Shown one piece after another: positions 30,586 through 39,692 of a DNA stretch of 41,581 bases (position 1 is its first letter; each line of letters begins with the position of its first letter). Where the stretch lies: assembly GCA_017882605.1 (NCBI GenBank), contig JADGPE010000008.1, positions 1-41,581 on the forward strand. The letters run 5' to 3'. Source of the DNA: Thermoleophilia bacterium (GTDB taxonomy: Bacteria > Actinomycetota > Thermoleophilia > Gaiellales > Gaiellaceae). A program made the translations under genes and the position numbers. A model generated the notes under the pieces. That model saw only the letters and a program-made list of their open reading frames with translations. It ran no database searches and had not been told where the DNA came from.

Positions 30586-31821
30586 TCAAGCGAGCCAGGC
30601 GAGTGTCTTCGACGCGAGGCGGTCCAGCGCCTCGACGCTCAGCTCCAGGTGCTCGCGCTGCGTGTCCTCGAGCTTCGTGTGCGACAGGCCGCGCAGGCTC
30701 TGCACGAACAGCATCACCGTCGGGATGCCCGCGCGCGCGACCTCCGCGGCATCGTGCAACGGGCCTGACGGCAGCCTGTGCGACGTGGCCGTGACCTCCC
30801 GGATCGCCTCGTCGGCGAAGCCGATCAGCGTCTCGTCGAAGAGGATCGGCTCGATGTTCCAGATCCGCTCCCACTCGACCTCGATGTCCTCCTCGGCGGC
30901 GAACCGGTTCGCCGCGTCCTTGGCCATCTCCAACATCCGCGCGAGCGACTCGGCGTCGAGATGGCGCTGGTCGAGCAGCTGCTCCGCCGTCTCGACGACC
31001 GACGTGACGATCCCCGGCCTGGTGACGACGCCGCCCGAGGTGCACACCGCGCCGCCGCCCACCTCGGCGGCGATCTCGCGGATGTAGAGCGCGAGCTTGG
31101 CCGCGCCCGCGAGGGCGTCGCGGCGCTTGTCCATCGGCGTCGACCCGGCGTGCGCCGCCTGGCCGCGCCAGGTGAAGCGAGAGCGCTCGACACCGAATGT
31201 GCCGAGGACGACACCGAGCGGAATGTCCATCCCCTCGAGCACCGGCCCCTGCTCGATGTGCAGCTCGAGATATGCGGCGGCGTTCCGAAGCTGGGAGCGC
31301 GCACCGAGCGCGCCGTCGAGGTCGACGCCGTGTGCACGCAACGCATCGGGCAGCGCCACCCCGTCACGATCCGAGAGCGCGCGCAACTCGTCCTGATCGC
31401 GCATCGATCCCGCCGCCGCCGACGAGCCGAAGAGCGACCGGCCGAACCGCGCTCCCTCCTCGTCTGCCCAGCTGACGAGCCGCACGGCCACCGGCGGCTC
31501 GCCCTGCGCAGCGATGCGCCGCAGCACCTCGACCCCCGCCAGGACGTTCAGGCAGCCGTCGAGCCAGCCGCCGTTCGGCACCGAGTCCATGTGACCGCCG
31601 ATCAGCAGCGCCCGGTCGGATGCGCCCTGCAACGTGAACCATTGGTTTCCGGCCTCGTCGATCTCCTCGACGGCGCCGGTGCCGTCGACCTTCGCCCGCA
31701 GGAAGTCCCGCGCCTGCTCCCACGTGTCCGTCCACGCCACACGCTGGGCGCCGTTCTCGTCCCCCGTGAGCTCGCGCAGCTCCCGGAGCTCGGCGACCGT
31801 GCGGGCTGGATCGAGGCTCAC
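30586..31821 (-). CDS. Zn-dependent N-carbamoyl amino acid/beta-ureidopropionase-type amidohydrolase (M20)
   Basis: Hydrolyses an N-carbamoyl amino acid to amino acid, CO2 and ammonia. 411 aa. Metal ligands by family: His77 and Asp88 in GGHMDSVPNGGWLDG, Glu121-Glu122 in WADEEGARF, His188 in LELHIEQGP, and His in GLSHTKLED near the C-terminus; the lid domain is in between (FTWRGQAAHAGSTPMDKRRDA). The family includes AmaB/HyuC, allantoate amidohydrolase and bacterial beta-ureidopropionase. Next to dihydropyrimidinase the last or a hydantoinase partner is most likely. Divergent from the importer operon; GTG 31821 lies 7 nt after TAGGAT. Confidence 0.92.
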   Translation of the reverse strand: MSLDPARTVAELRELRELTGDENGAQRVAWTDTWEQARDFLRAKVDGTGAVEEIDEAGNQWFTLQGASDRALLIGGHMDSVPNGGWLDGCLNVLAGVEVLRRIAAQGEPPVAVRLVSWADEEGARFGRSLFGSSAAAGSMRDQDELRALSDRDGVALPDALRAHGVDLDGALGARSQLRNAAAYLELHIEQGPVLEGMDIPLGVVLGTFGVERSRFTWRGQAAHAGSTPMDKRRDALAGAAKLALYIREIAAEVGGGAVCTSGGVVTRPGIVTSVVETAEQLLDQRHLDAESLARMLEMAKDAANRFAAEEDIEVEWERIWNIEPILFDETLIGFADEAIREVTATSHRLPSGPLHDAAEVARAGIPTVMLFVQSLRGLSHTKLEDTQREHLELSVEALDRLASKTLAWLA

Positions 31822-31828
31822 GATGGCG

Positions 31829-31834
31829 ATCCTA
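31829..31834 (-). promoter_or_regulatory. -10 box of the amidohydrolase gene (leaderless)
   Basis: TAGGAT on the minus strand, 7 nt before GTG 31821. The same hexamer precedes the aminotransferase gene (40476-40481), a partner in the same predicted pathway. Confidence 0.55.
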
Positions 31835-31856
31835 AAGCGTGATAAGAAGTTCCGGC

Positions 31857-32708
31857 GTGAGCACGACCGTCTCCTTCGCCCGCCGCGGCCTCTCGGTCGT
31901 CGCGGTGCTCGCCGTCATCGTCGGCTTCTACGAGCTGTACCACTGGGTCTGGGCGTCGACCGGGTGGACCCATCCGTTCATCGTCGACGACACGTCGATG
32001 CCGCACATCTGGGTGATCCTCCATGCGTTGTGGCAGCCCGCGCAGGTCAACCAGCCCGCGCTCGGGACGATCCTCTTCCACAAATCGCTCTTCACTGCGA
32101 AGGAGGCCGCCGTCGGGTTCGCGCTCGGCGCGGTGATCGGCTTCGCGCTCGGCATCATCCTGGCCCACTCGCGGCTGCTCCAGCGGGGCTTCCTGCCCTA
32201 CATCGTCGCAAGCCAGACGATCCCGATCCTCGCAATCGCCCCGATGGTCGTCGTCTGGGTCAACCCGAAGCTGCCGGCGGGGCTGCAGGGCTGGGGCTCT
32301 GTCGCCGTGATCGCTGCCTACCTGACCTTCTTCCCCGTCACCATCAACACGCTGCGCGGCCTGCAGTCCGCCGACCCGGGCGCGCTCGACCTGATGCGCA
32401 CCTACGCGGCGAGCCGCTGGACCGTCCTCTGGAAGCTGCGCGTGCCGTCCTCGATGCCATACGTCTTCGCCGCGCTGAGGATCGCAGCCACGGCGAGCGT
32501 CGTCGGTGCGATCATCGGCGAGCTGCCGTCGGGCCTCCAGTCGGGGCTCGGCGGCGCGATCCTGAACTTCAACCAGTACTACTCGATCGAACCGCAGGAG
32601 CTCTGGGCGACGAACATCGTCGCGGCGCTCCTCGGCATCACGTTCTTCGTCGCCGTCGTGGCCGCCGAAAAGCTCGTCGTTCGCAGAGCTCCGGAGAACA
32701 TCGCATGA
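31857..32708 (+). CDS. ABC importer permease (SsuC/TauC/ThiX type), first of two
   Basis: 283 aa from GTG 31857 (an in-frame GTG at 31839 is open). Six TM segments; the cytoplasmic ATPase-contact loop is present as DLMRTYAASRWTVLWKLRVPSSMPYVFAAL (about 178-207), the EAA-like loop of binding-protein-dependent transport permeases. It carries a longer N-terminal outer loop (HWVWASTGWTHPF) than its sister permease. First gene of the operon permease, ATPase, permease, binding protein; ATGA overlap to the ATPase. Two unlike permeases suggest a heterodimeric channel. Confidence 0.93.
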   Translation: MSTTVSFARRGLSVVAVLAVIVGFYELYHWVWASTGWTHPFIVDDTSMPHIWVILHALWQPAQVNQPALGTILFHKSLFTAKEAAVGFALGAVIGFALGIILAHSRLLQRGFLPYIVASQTIPILAIAPMVVVWVNPKLPAGLQGWGSVAVIAAYLTFFPVTINTLRGLQSADPGALDLMRTYAASRWTVLWKLRVPSSMPYVFAALRIAATASVVGAIIGELPSGLQSGLGGAILNFNQYYSIEPQELWATNIVAALLGITFFVAVVAAEKLVVRRAPENIA

Positions 32709-33511
32709 CAGGCGTCAACGTCGTGGAGATCCAGAGCGTCACGAAGACCTTCCCGGCGGGGAATGTGACGGCGCTCGAGAACATCGACCTCACCCTCACG
32801 ACGGGCGAGTTCGTCTCGCTGATCGGCCCGTCGGGCTGTGGCAAGTCGACGCTCCTGCGCGTGATCGGCGACCTGATCGAGCCGTCGGCCGGCACGGTGA
32901 CGGTGAACGGCAAGCCGGCCAAGCAGGCACGCGGCGACCATGACTACGGAATCGTGTTCCAGGACTCGGTGCTGTTCGACTGGCGGACGGTGGCGAAGAA
33001 CATCGGGCTGCCGCTCGAGCTGCTCGGCTGGGATCGCGCCAAGCGAAAGCAGCGTGTCGACGAGATGCTCGAGCTCGTCGAGCTCGGCTCCTTCGGCGAG
33101 CACTACCCGTGGCAGCTCTCAGGCGGCATGCAACAGCGGGTATCGATCGCGCGGGCGCTCGCCTTCGAGCCGGCGCTCCTACTGATGGACGAGCCGTTCG
33201 GCGCGCTCGACGAAATGACCCGCGAACGGCTGAACCTCGAGCTGCTGTCGATCTGGCAGAAGCTCGCCTCGACCGTCGTCTTCGTCACGCACTCGATCTC
33301 GGAGGCGGTGTTCCTCTCGACGCGGGTCGTGGTGATGAGCCCGCGGCCCGGACGCATCGCCGGAGTGGTCGACATCGATCTGCCCTACCCGCGTACCGTC
33401 GAGACGCGGGAGGAGCCACGGTACTTCGCTCTCGTCACCGAGGTCCGCGAGCTCTTGCGCAAGCGCGGCGAACATCTCCTGCCCGAAGAGGAAGCGGCTC
33501 TGACCGAGTGA
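32705..33511 (+). CDS. ABC importer ATP-binding protein (SsuB/TauB/ThiZ type)
   Basis: 268 aa from ATG 32705. Walker A GPSGCGKST (about 42-50), Q-loop GIVFQDSVLFDWRTV, signature LSGGMQQRVSIAR, Walker B LLLMDEPFGALD, switch His in VTHSISEAVFLSTRVVVMS. This branch (nitrate, sulfonate, taurine, HMP transport) is marked by the SISEAVFLSTRVVVMSPRPG stretch. Overlaps of four bases join it to both permease genes (ATGA before, GTGA after), so all are made in equal amounts. Confidence 0.95.
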   Translation: MTGVNVVEIQSVTKTFPAGNVTALENIDLTLTTGEFVSLIGPSGCGKSTLLRVIGDLIEPSAGTVTVNGKPAKQARGDHDYGIVFQDSVLFDWRTVAKNIGLPLELLGWDRAKRKQRVDEMLELVELGSFGEHYPWQLSGGMQQRVSIARALAFEPALLLMDEPFGALDEMTRERLNLELLSIWQKLASTVVFVTHSISEAVFLSTRVVVMSPRPGRIAGVVDIDLPYPRTVETREEPRYFALVTEVRELLRKRGEHLLPEEEAALTE

Positions 33512-34308
33512 GCTCGTACACGATCACCCCCGGCAGCGTCGGCCGCCAGGCGCGCGAGTGGGTGCCGGCGATCGCCGTCTTCGTGCTCGCGATCGCCGTC
33601 TGGCAGGGTGCGATCGCGGCCTTCCACATCCAGCAGTTCCTGTTGCCGAAGCCGACGGCGATCGTCAGTGCGTTCTGGGACCAGCGGCACACGCTCTGGC
33701 CGGCCGGCTGGTACACGTTCAAAGAGGCGCTCGGGGGCTTCGCGCTCGGGTCGCTCGGCGGCATTGCCGCGGCGACGCTGATCGGCCGCTTCCGCGCGCT
33801 CGGCAACGCCCTGATGCCGATCGCGATCGCCGCGAACGCGATCCCGATCATCGCCTTCGCCCCGATCTTCAACGCCTGGTTCGATCCGCTCTCGCCCAAC
33901 TCGAAGATGGCGATCGCAGGCGTCCTCTGCTTCTTCCCGGTGATGGTCAACACGTTGCGCGGTCTCACGAGCGTCTCGCCGCGCCAGATCGAACTGATGC
34001 GCTCATACGCCGCGAGCGACCTGACGATCTGGCGGCGGGTGCGGTTTCCGACCGCGCTGCCGTTCATCTTTACCGCACTGAAGGTCGCCAGCGTCCTCGC
34101 GATGATCGGGGCGGTCGTCGGCGAATACTTCGGCGGCTCCTACGACGCGCTCGGCGTGCTGATCCGGTCGAAGGCGCAGATCCTCGACTTCCAGACCGCC
34201 TGGGCGGGAATCCTCGTCGCCTCATTGCTCGGGATCGCCCTCTATCTGGCGGTCGCGCTCACCGAGCGGGCCGTCGTCCGCTGGGCGCCCGAGAACAGGC
34301 CCTCGTAA
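33508..34308 (+). CDS. ABC importer permease, second of two
   Basis: 266 aa from GTG 33508, which overlaps the ATPase stop. Six TM segments and the ATPase-contact loop LMRSYAASDLTIWRRVRFPTALPFIF, closely parallel to that of the first permease, and LPKPTAIVSAFW near the start as in SsuC/ThiX. Duplicates of one ancestral permease gene placed on both sides of the ATPase gene is the simplest history. Followed by an 83-bp gap to the binding-protein gene. Confidence 0.93.
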   Translation: MSSYTITPGSVGRQAREWVPAIAVFVLAIAVWQGAIAAFHIQQFLLPKPTAIVSAFWDQRHTLWPAGWYTFKEALGGFALGSLGGIAAATLIGRFRALGNALMPIAIAANAIPIIAFAPIFNAWFDPLSPNSKMAIAGVLCFFPVMVNTLRGLTSVSPRQIELMRSYAASDLTIWRRVRFPTALPFIFTALKVASVLAMIGAVVGEYFGGSYDALGVLIRSKAQILDFQTAWAGILVASLLGIALYLAVALTERAVVRWAPENRPS

Positions 34309-34391
34309 TTCATGGCTCCGCACGTCAGAATCGCCCCGAGCCGGGACAGCCCCCAGAACTGTCAACACCGAGGAACGAAAGGGGAATGTGC

Positions 34392-35513
34392 ATGAGGAAG
34401 CGCTGGGTCGTAGGCGTCGCCGCCCTGCTCGCGGTCGCCATCGCGGCAACCGCAGGGCTCGCGACGAGGGCAAGTGCCGCGCCGAAGCAGGCGAAGCTGA
34501 CGAAGATCACCCTGCAGTTGAAATGGGTGCCGCAGGCGCAGTTCGCCGGCTACTACGCCGCGTCGCTCAAGGGGTTCTACAAGGCAGCGGGACTCGACGT
34601 CACGCTGAAGAACGGCGGCCCGGACATCATCCCCGAGCAGGTAGTCGCCTCCGGTCAGGCCCAGTTCGGTGTCGACTGGCTGCCCAGCCTGCTCTCCGCG
34701 CGTGACAAGGGCACCGACCTCGTCAACGTCGCGCAGGTCTTCGCACGGTCGGGCATGACGCAGCTGACGTGGAAGTCGAGCGGCATCGACACGATCGCGA
34801 AGATGAAGGGCAAGAAGGTCGCAAACTGGCTCGGCGGCAACGAGTTCGAGCTCTTCGCCGCGCTGACCAAGAACGGCATGGACCCGTCGCACAACAAGGG
34901 CGTGACGATCGTCCAGCAGCCGTTCAACATGGACCTGTTCATCAAGCACCAGGTCGACTCGGCGTCGGCGATGACGTACAACGAGCTGGCGCAGGTGCTC
35001 GAGTCGAAGAACCCGAAGACGGGCAAGCTCTTCCAGTTGTCCGACCTGAACGTGATCAAGATGCAGAACGTCGGGACGGGCATGCTCGAGGACGGGCTCT
35101 TCTCGACCGGCTCGTGGCTGAAGAGCTCGGCCAACCAGGCGATCGCGGTCAAGTTCATCGCCGCGTCGCTCAAGGGCTGGGCGTACTGCCGCGATCACGC
35201 GGCCGACTGCGTCGCGATGACCCTGAAGGAGGGCCCGACCCTCCCGGCAGGTCACCAGACGTGGATGATGAACGAGATCAACAAGCTCGTCTGGCCCTCG
35301 GCTGCAGCCGGCATCGGCGTCATGAACACGGCTGGATACGCCCAGACGGCTCGGATCGCGAAGCAGTTCGGTGTGATCAAGAAGGCCCCGTCGGGCGCCT
35401 ACCGCACCGATCTCGCGACGAAGGCCGTCGCGAGCCTGAAGGCCGCGGGGATCGACCCCTACGGAAAGAGCTGGAAGCCCGCCGTCGTGAAGCTCACGGC
35501 AGGCGGCAAGTAA
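34392..35513 (+). CDS. NMT1/THI5-like ABC substrate-binding protein
   Basis: 373 aa from ATG 34392; signal peptide residues 1-29 (ends RASAAPK), without a lipobox Cys in the right place, so it may be held by other means or be released. LQLKWVPQAQFAGYYAASLKG and GLDVTLKNGGPD are the THI5/NMT1 signature, as in ThiY and other pyrimidine, riboflavin or thiamine-precursor binders. The Shine-Dalgarno AAAGGGGA (34378-34385) is 6 nt from this ATG but only 1 nt from the ATG at 34386, which decides the start. Ligand not known; a pyrimidine or hydantoin ring is inferred from the neighbouring catabolic genes. Confidence 0.93.
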   Translation: MRKRWVVGVAALLAVAIAATAGLATRASAAPKQAKLTKITLQLKWVPQAQFAGYYAASLKGFYKAAGLDVTLKNGGPDIIPEQVVASGQAQFGVDWLPSLLSARDKGTDLVNVAQVFARSGMTQLTWKSSGIDTIAKMKGKKVANWLGGNEFELFAALTKNGMDPSHNKGVTIVQQPFNMDLFIKHQVDSASAMTYNELAQVLESKNPKTGKLFQLSDLNVIKMQNVGTGMLEDGLFSTGSWLKSSANQAIAVKFIAASLKGWAYCRDHAADCVAMTLKEGPTLPAGHQTWMMNEINKLVWPSAAAGIGVMNTAGYAQTARIAKQFGVIKKAPSGAYRTDLATKAVASLKAAGIDPYGKSWKPAVVKLTAGGK

Positions 35514-35518
35514 GTAGC

Positions 35519-35575
35519 GTGGTGCTCTCGAGCCTGGTCCGGGAAACGGCGGGCCAGGCTCGAGGGTCGCACCAC
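35519..35575 (+). terminator. Two-part 57-nt hairpin between importer and dihydropyrimidinase genes
   Basis: Outer stem GTGGTGC (35519-35525) / GCACCAC (35569-35575); inner stem CTCGAGCCTGGTCC (35527-35540) / GGGCCAGGCTCGAG (35551-35564), 14 pairs with one G-U and a 10-nt loop. It fills most of the 85-bp gap. It may terminate, attenuate, or protect the binding-protein mRNA end; no U-tract follows. Confidence 0.7.
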
Positions 35576-35598
35576 CGCGAATCGAAGGGAGCGAAGCG

Positions 35599-37017
35599 AT
35601 GTCAGTGCTGATCAAGGGTGGCCGCGTCGTCACCGCGGCGGACGACTACGTCGCCGACATCTTCATCGAGGGCGAACGGATCTCCCTGATCGGTGAGTCG
35701 CTCGACGTCGCTGCGGACAAGGTGATCGACGCGACCGGCAAGTACGTCCTGCCGGGTGCCGTCGATCCACACACGCATCTCGAGATGCCGTGGCGCGGCA
35801 AGACGACCGTCGACGACTTCTACCACGGCCACGTCGCCGCGGCCTTCGGCGGCACGACGACACACATCGACTTCTGCATCCAGGCGAAGGGGCAGACGTT
35901 CGGCGAGGCGCTCGCAACCTGGCACGGCAAGCGCGAAGGGAAGGCGTTGATCGACAACGGCTTCCACATCATCGTCACCGACCTGAGCGAGAACGGCGGC
36001 ACACTCGAGGAGCTCGCGACCCTGCCCGAGGAGCACGGCGTCTCGTCGTACAAGCTGTTCATGTCCTACAACGACTCGCTCCGCGTCAGCGACGAAGACC
36101 TCTTCCGCGTGATGCAGGTCGCCGCCAAGACCGGCGCCTGCGTGATGGTGCACGCCGAGAACGGCGACGTCATCGAGGTGCTGATGGCCGACGCGATCGC
36201 AGCCGGCAACACGGCACCGGTCTACCACGCGCTGACGCGACCGCCGGAGCTCGAGGGCGAAGCGACGAATCGCGCGATCCAGCTCGCGCACGTCGCGGGC
36301 GCGCCGCTCTACGTCGTGCACGTCTCGTGCGCGGAGTCGCTCGCGCCGATCGTGATCGCACGCGAGAAGGGCTGGGACGTCTGGGGCGAGACGTGCACCC
36401 AGTACTTCTTCGTCGACACGTCGTTCCTCGAGCGGCTGGAGAACTTCGAAGCGGCGAACTATGTGTACACACCGCCGCCCCGCCCGAAGCACAATCAGGA
36501 GATTCTCTGGAACGCCGTTCGCACCAACGCTCTCCAGGCGATCTCGACCGACCACTGCGCGTACACGCTCGAGCAGAAAGCACTCGGGAAGGACGACTTC
36601 CGTCAAATCCCGAACGGTGCCGTCGGGATGGAGAACCGGCTGCAGTTGATCCACCACTTCGGCGTGCGGGAGGGGCGGATCACGCTGAATCGCATGGTCG
36701 AGCTCCTCTCCACGAGCCCGGCGAAGCTGTTCGGGATGTATCCGAAGAAGGGGACGATCGTCGTCGGCGGCGACGCCGACATCGTGGTCTTCGACCCCGA
36801 GAAGCACGCGACCATCTCGGCGAAGACGCACCACTCGGCCGCGGACATCAACATCTTCGAGGGCACGGAGGTGCAAGGCTCGCCGGAGATCGTCCTCCTA
36901 CGCGGCAACGTGATCGTCGAGGGCGGCGAACTGCATGCGAAACCGGGCAGCGGCCAGTTCGTCCACCGCGCACGGTTCCGGAGCGAACTGCGGCCCGCCG
37001 CGCTCGCGACAGCCTGA
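35599..37017 (+). CDS. hydA: Dihydropyrimidinase / D-hydantoinase
   Basis: Opens the ring of dihydrouracil, dihydrothymine or 5-substituted hydantoins to N-carbamoyl amino acids. 472 aa. The full binuclear metal site is there: His58 and His60 in DPHTHLEM, carbamylated Lys152 in SSYKLFMSY, His185 in MVHAENGD, His241 in VVHVSC, Asp318 in STDHCAY. Substrate-loop and C-terminal helix regions look normal. GGGAG lies about 9 nt before the ATG. It lies in the importer strand and downstream of it, with a large hairpin between, and its product is the natural substrate of the amidohydrolase at 30586-31821. Confidence 0.96.
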   Translation: MSVLIKGGRVVTAADDYVADIFIEGERISLIGESLDVAADKVIDATGKYVLPGAVDPHTHLEMPWRGKTTVDDFYHGHVAAAFGGTTTHIDFCIQAKGQTFGEALATWHGKREGKALIDNGFHIIVTDLSENGGTLEELATLPEEHGVSSYKLFMSYNDSLRVSDEDLFRVMQVAAKTGACVMVHAENGDVIEVLMADAIAAGNTAPVYHALTRPPELEGEATNRAIQLAHVAGAPLYVVHVSCAESLAPIVIAREKGWDVWGETCTQYFFVDTSFLERLENFEAANYVYTPPPRPKHNQEILWNAVRTNALQAISTDHCAYTLEQKALGKDDFRQIPNGAVGMENRLQLIHHFGVREGRITLNRMVELLSTSPAKLFGMYPKKGTIVVGGDADIVVFDPEKHATISAKTHHSAADINIFEGTEVQGSPEIVLLRGNVIVEGGELHAKPGSGQFVHRARFRSELRPAALATA

Positions 37018-37055
37018 CGCCCGCCCTCCCGAATGCGACAGCCGGGCGAACCTGG

Positions 37056-37061
37056 CAGGCT
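37056..37061 (+). promoter_or_regulatory. Possible -10 box of the propeller gene
   Basis: CAGGCT, 7 nt before ATG 37069; a one-base variant of TAGGCT seen at 20005 and 29717. It favours ATG 37069 over the in-frame ATG at 37033. Confidence 0.3.
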
Positions 37062-37068
37062 TGGAGGC

Positions 37069-38148
37069 ATGGCCGCGTTGCGCCGAATCGTGCCGGTCGT
37101 GCTCGCACTCGCCGCTGCAACGGCGCCCCTCGCAGGAGCGGCGGCGCGTTGGCGGCCGTTGCCTGACGCGCCGCTCCAGACGCCGAGCGAGGCGGTCGGC
37201 GTCTGGACAGGAGCGGAGCTGGTCGTGTTCGCGCGCATCCAGCCGAAGCCCCCGTGGTCGGCCGACGCCGCTGCGGCCTACGCCCCGGTGGCGCACCACT
37301 GGCGCAAGCTGGCTCCGCTCAAAGGGCCAAGCGGCAACTACGAGGGCCGGTACCAGGCGGTCTGGACCGGCACCGAGATGCTCGTGCTCGGCCCGTTCGA
37401 CTTCCAGTCGTTCAACCCGCGGACGAACCGCTGGCGCCGCCTGAGAGCGGGCGGCGGCCCCAACGCGCTGATCGCGTGGACCGGGCGCAGGCTCATCGCG
37501 TGGGGCGGCGGCTGTTGCGGCGACGCGTCGAAGACCGGCAGTTCCTACGACCCGGGCACGAACCGCTGGAGACCGATCGCGGCCTCGCCGCTCACGCCGA
37601 GCCAGGGGCCGATGGGAGCGTGGGACGGGCACGAGCTGATCGTCCTCGTCTCGGGCCTCGACCCGGACGGGCACGCATATGCGTCCGGGCTCGCTCGCGC
37701 CGCGGCGTACGACCCGCGGACGGACCGCTGGCGGAGGATCGCGAAGCCCCCGGCGACGCGCGCGGGCGCGGTCGGCGTGTGGGACGGCCGGGAGGTGCTG
37801 TTCGTCGGCGGCATCGCGGCGCACGAGACGGCTCCGGCGCGCATCGGCCTCGCCTACGACCCGGCGACGAACCGCTGGCGCATGCTGCCGCCGATGCCGG
37901 CCGGGCGCTCGCGTGCCGCCGCGATCCGCGCGGGCGGCCGGGTGCTCGTCTGGGGCGGCTCGACCTCCTCCTCCGCGGAGCACTACTCGAGCACCGGCAC
38001 CGAGTTCGTGCCCGCCGCCGGTCGCTGGTTCACGATCGGCACTGCGCCCGTTCGCGGGCGGCCCGATCCAGTCGCGGTCTGGACGGGACGGCTGCTCCTC
38101 GTCTGGGGCGGGCGGAACGCCGCCGACGGGGCGTCCTGGAGCCCGTAG
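37069..38148 (+). CDS. Secreted Kelch-like beta-propeller protein
   Basis: 359 aa from ATG 37069. Signal peptide (1-25, ending AGAAARW), then about six blades of some 50 residues, each with a closing YDPxTNRWRxL-type strand (SFNPRTNRWRRL, SYDPGTNRWRPI, AYDPRTDRWRRI, AYDPATNRWRML) and a glycine pair in WDGREVLFVGG-type strands, as in Kelch/galactose-oxidase propellers. No copper-ligand Cys-Tyr pair is evident, so probably non-enzymatic. It has no visible link to the surrounding catabolic genes. Ends 24 bp from the convergent mmsA gene. Confidence 0.78.
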   Translation: MAALRRIVPVVLALAAATAPLAGAAARWRPLPDAPLQTPSEAVGVWTGAELVVFARIQPKPPWSADAAAAYAPVAHHWRKLAPLKGPSGNYEGRYQAVWTGTEMLVLGPFDFQSFNPRTNRWRRLRAGGGPNALIAWTGRRLIAWGGGCCGDASKTGSSYDPGTNRWRPIAASPLTPSQGPMGAWDGHELIVLVSGLDPDGHAYASGLARAAAYDPRTDRWRRIAKPPATRAGAVGVWDGREVLFVGGIAAHETAPARIGLAYDPATNRWRMLPPMPAGRSRAAAIRAGGRVLVWGGSTSSSAEHYSSTGTEFVPAAGRWFTIGTAPVRGRPDPVAVWTGRLLLVWGGRNAADGASWSP

Positions 38149-38164
38149 CCGCTGCGCGAGCGGC
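38148..38164. terminator. Short bidirectional hairpin
   Basis: GCCGCT (38148-38153) / AGCGGC (38159-38164), five-base loop, between the convergent propeller and mmsA genes, beginning in the stop codon of the former. Confidence 0.45.
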
Positions 38165-38172
38165 CCGGAGGT

Positions 38173-39681
38173 CTAGCGCGTCTGCGGAAAACCGAGATCG
38201 ATCTGCGAGGTGGCCGGATCGGGCCAGCGCGAGGTGACGACCTTCGAGCGGGTGTAGAAGTCGATCCCCTCCGGCCCGTAGATGTGACGGTCGCCGAACA
38301 GCGATGCCTTCCAGCCCCCGAACGAGTAGTAGGCGACCGGCACGGGGATCGGGACATTGATCCCGACCATGCCCGCCTGCACCTCGAACTGGAACTGGCG
38401 GGCCGCGCCGCCGTCGCGGGTGAAGATCGCCGTGCCGTTCCCGTACGGGTTCTCGTTCACGAGCCGGACCGCCTCGTCGTAGGACGAGACGCGCGTCACG
38501 CTCAGCACGGGCCCGAAGATCTCGTCCTCGTAGGCCTTCATGCCCGGCTTGACGTCGTCGATCAGCGTCGGTGCGAGGAAGAAGCCGTCGCCGTTCGCAC
38601 GGTCGCGGCCGTCGACGACGACCGTCGCGCCCTCGTCTGCGCCGATGTACGACGCCACCTTGTCGCGATGCTCACGCGTGATCAGCGGCCCCATCTCCGA
38701 CGACGAATCCATGCCGTCGCCGACCTTCACGCTCGGAATGCGCTGCTTGATCGCCTCGACGAGCGGATCGGCGACGTCGCCGACGGCGACGAGCAGAGAG
38801 ACCGCCATGCAACGCTCCCCGGCCGAGCCGTACGCCGCCGAGACGGCCGCGTCGGCGGCCATGTCGATGTCGGCGTCGGGCAGCACGATCATGTGGTTCT
38901 TCGCCCCGCCGAGGGCCTGACAGCGCTTGCCGTTCGCGGTCGCCGTCTCATAGACGTATTTCGCGATCGGGGTCGAGCCGACGAACGAGACGGCGGCGAC
39001 ATCGGGATGCTCGAGGATCGCGTCGACGGCCACCTTGTCGCCGTTGACGACGTTGAAGACGCCGGCTGGAACCCCGGCCTCCTCGAGCAGTTCCGCCGTG
39101 TAGAACGACGCGGAGGGATCCTTCTCGGAGGGCTTCAGGACGAAGGTGTTGCCGCACGCAAGCGCCGGCGCCCACATCCACATCGGGACCATCGCCGGGA
39201 AGTTGAACGGCGTGATGCCCGCGACGACGCCGAGCGGCTGCCGGATCGAGTAGACGTCGACCCCGGTCGAGGCCTGTTCGCTCATCCCGCCCTTGAGCAG
39301 ATGTGGGATGCCGCAGCAGAACTCGATCACCTCGAGCCCGCGCGTGACCTCGCCCATCGCGTCCGACAAGACCTTGCCGTGCTCAAGCGTCAGGTGCTTC
39401 GCAATCTCCTCCCGCTTCGCGTGGAAGAGCTCACGGATCGCGAAGAAAAGCTCTGCGCGCTTTGCGAGCGACAGCGCGCGCCACGCGGGCAGCGCCTGCT
39501 TCGCCGACTGAACCGCCTTGTCGATCTCCTCGACGGTCGCGAAGTCGACCGCGCCCGTCTGCTCACCCGTCGCCGGGTTGAAGACCGGCCCGGACCGGCC
39601 CGACTGCCCGGCGTACGGGCGACCGGAGATCCAGTGGTTGATCGGCTTCACGGTGGTGGGCGCGTCGACGACGTCGGTCAT
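38173..39681 (-). CDS. mmsA: CoA-acylating methylmalonate/malonate-semialdehyde dehydrogenase
   Basis: Oxidises malonate semialdehyde (from beta-alanine) to acetyl-CoA or methylmalonate semialdehyde to propionyl-CoA, with NAD+ and CoA and loss of CO2. 502 aa from ATG 39681. Hallmarks: ITPFNFPAMVP (Asn160), GAKNH in place of the usual Glu-bearing ALDH motif, and GSAGERCMA with catalytic Cys291. The ATG is set by GGAGG 7 nt upstream; an upstream open frame to 39744 is not used. It is one of few genes here with a leader and a strong Shine-Dalgarno, and an 18-bp palindrome overlaps the predicted transcription start. It would complete beta-alanine breakdown begun by the aminotransferase at 40488. 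Confidence 0.95.
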   Translation of the reverse strand: MTDVVDAPTTVKPINHWISGRPYAGQSGRSGPVFNPATGEQTGAVDFATVEEIDKAVQSAKQALPAWRALSLAKRAELFFAIRELFHAKREEIAKHLTLEHGKVLSDAMGEVTRGLEVIEFCCGIPHLLKGGMSEQASTGVDVYSIRQPLGVVAGITPFNFPAMVPMWMWAPALACGNTFVLKPSEKDPSASFYTAELLEEAGVPAGVFNVVNGDKVAVDAILEHPDVAAVSFVGSTPIAKYVYETATANGKRCQALGGAKNHMIVLPDADIDMAADAAVSAAYGSAGERCMAVSLLVAVGDVADPLVEAIKQRIPSVKVGDGMDSSSEMGPLITREHRDKVASYIGADEGATVVVDGRDRANGDGFFLAPTLIDDVKPGMKAYEDEIFGPVLSVTRVSSYDEAVRLVNENPYGNGTAIFTRDGGAARQFQFEVQAGMVGINVPIPVPVAYYSFGGWKASLFGDRHIYGPEGIDFYTRSKVVTSRWPDPATSQIDLGFPQTR

Positions 39682-39692
39682 TTCCAAGCCTC

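Noticed and set aside
30586-31821. Allantoate amidohydrolase assignment
   Set aside because: Same family and not excluded by motifs, but no allantoinase, ureidoglycolate or other purine-catabolic gene is near, whereas dihydropyrimidinase is.
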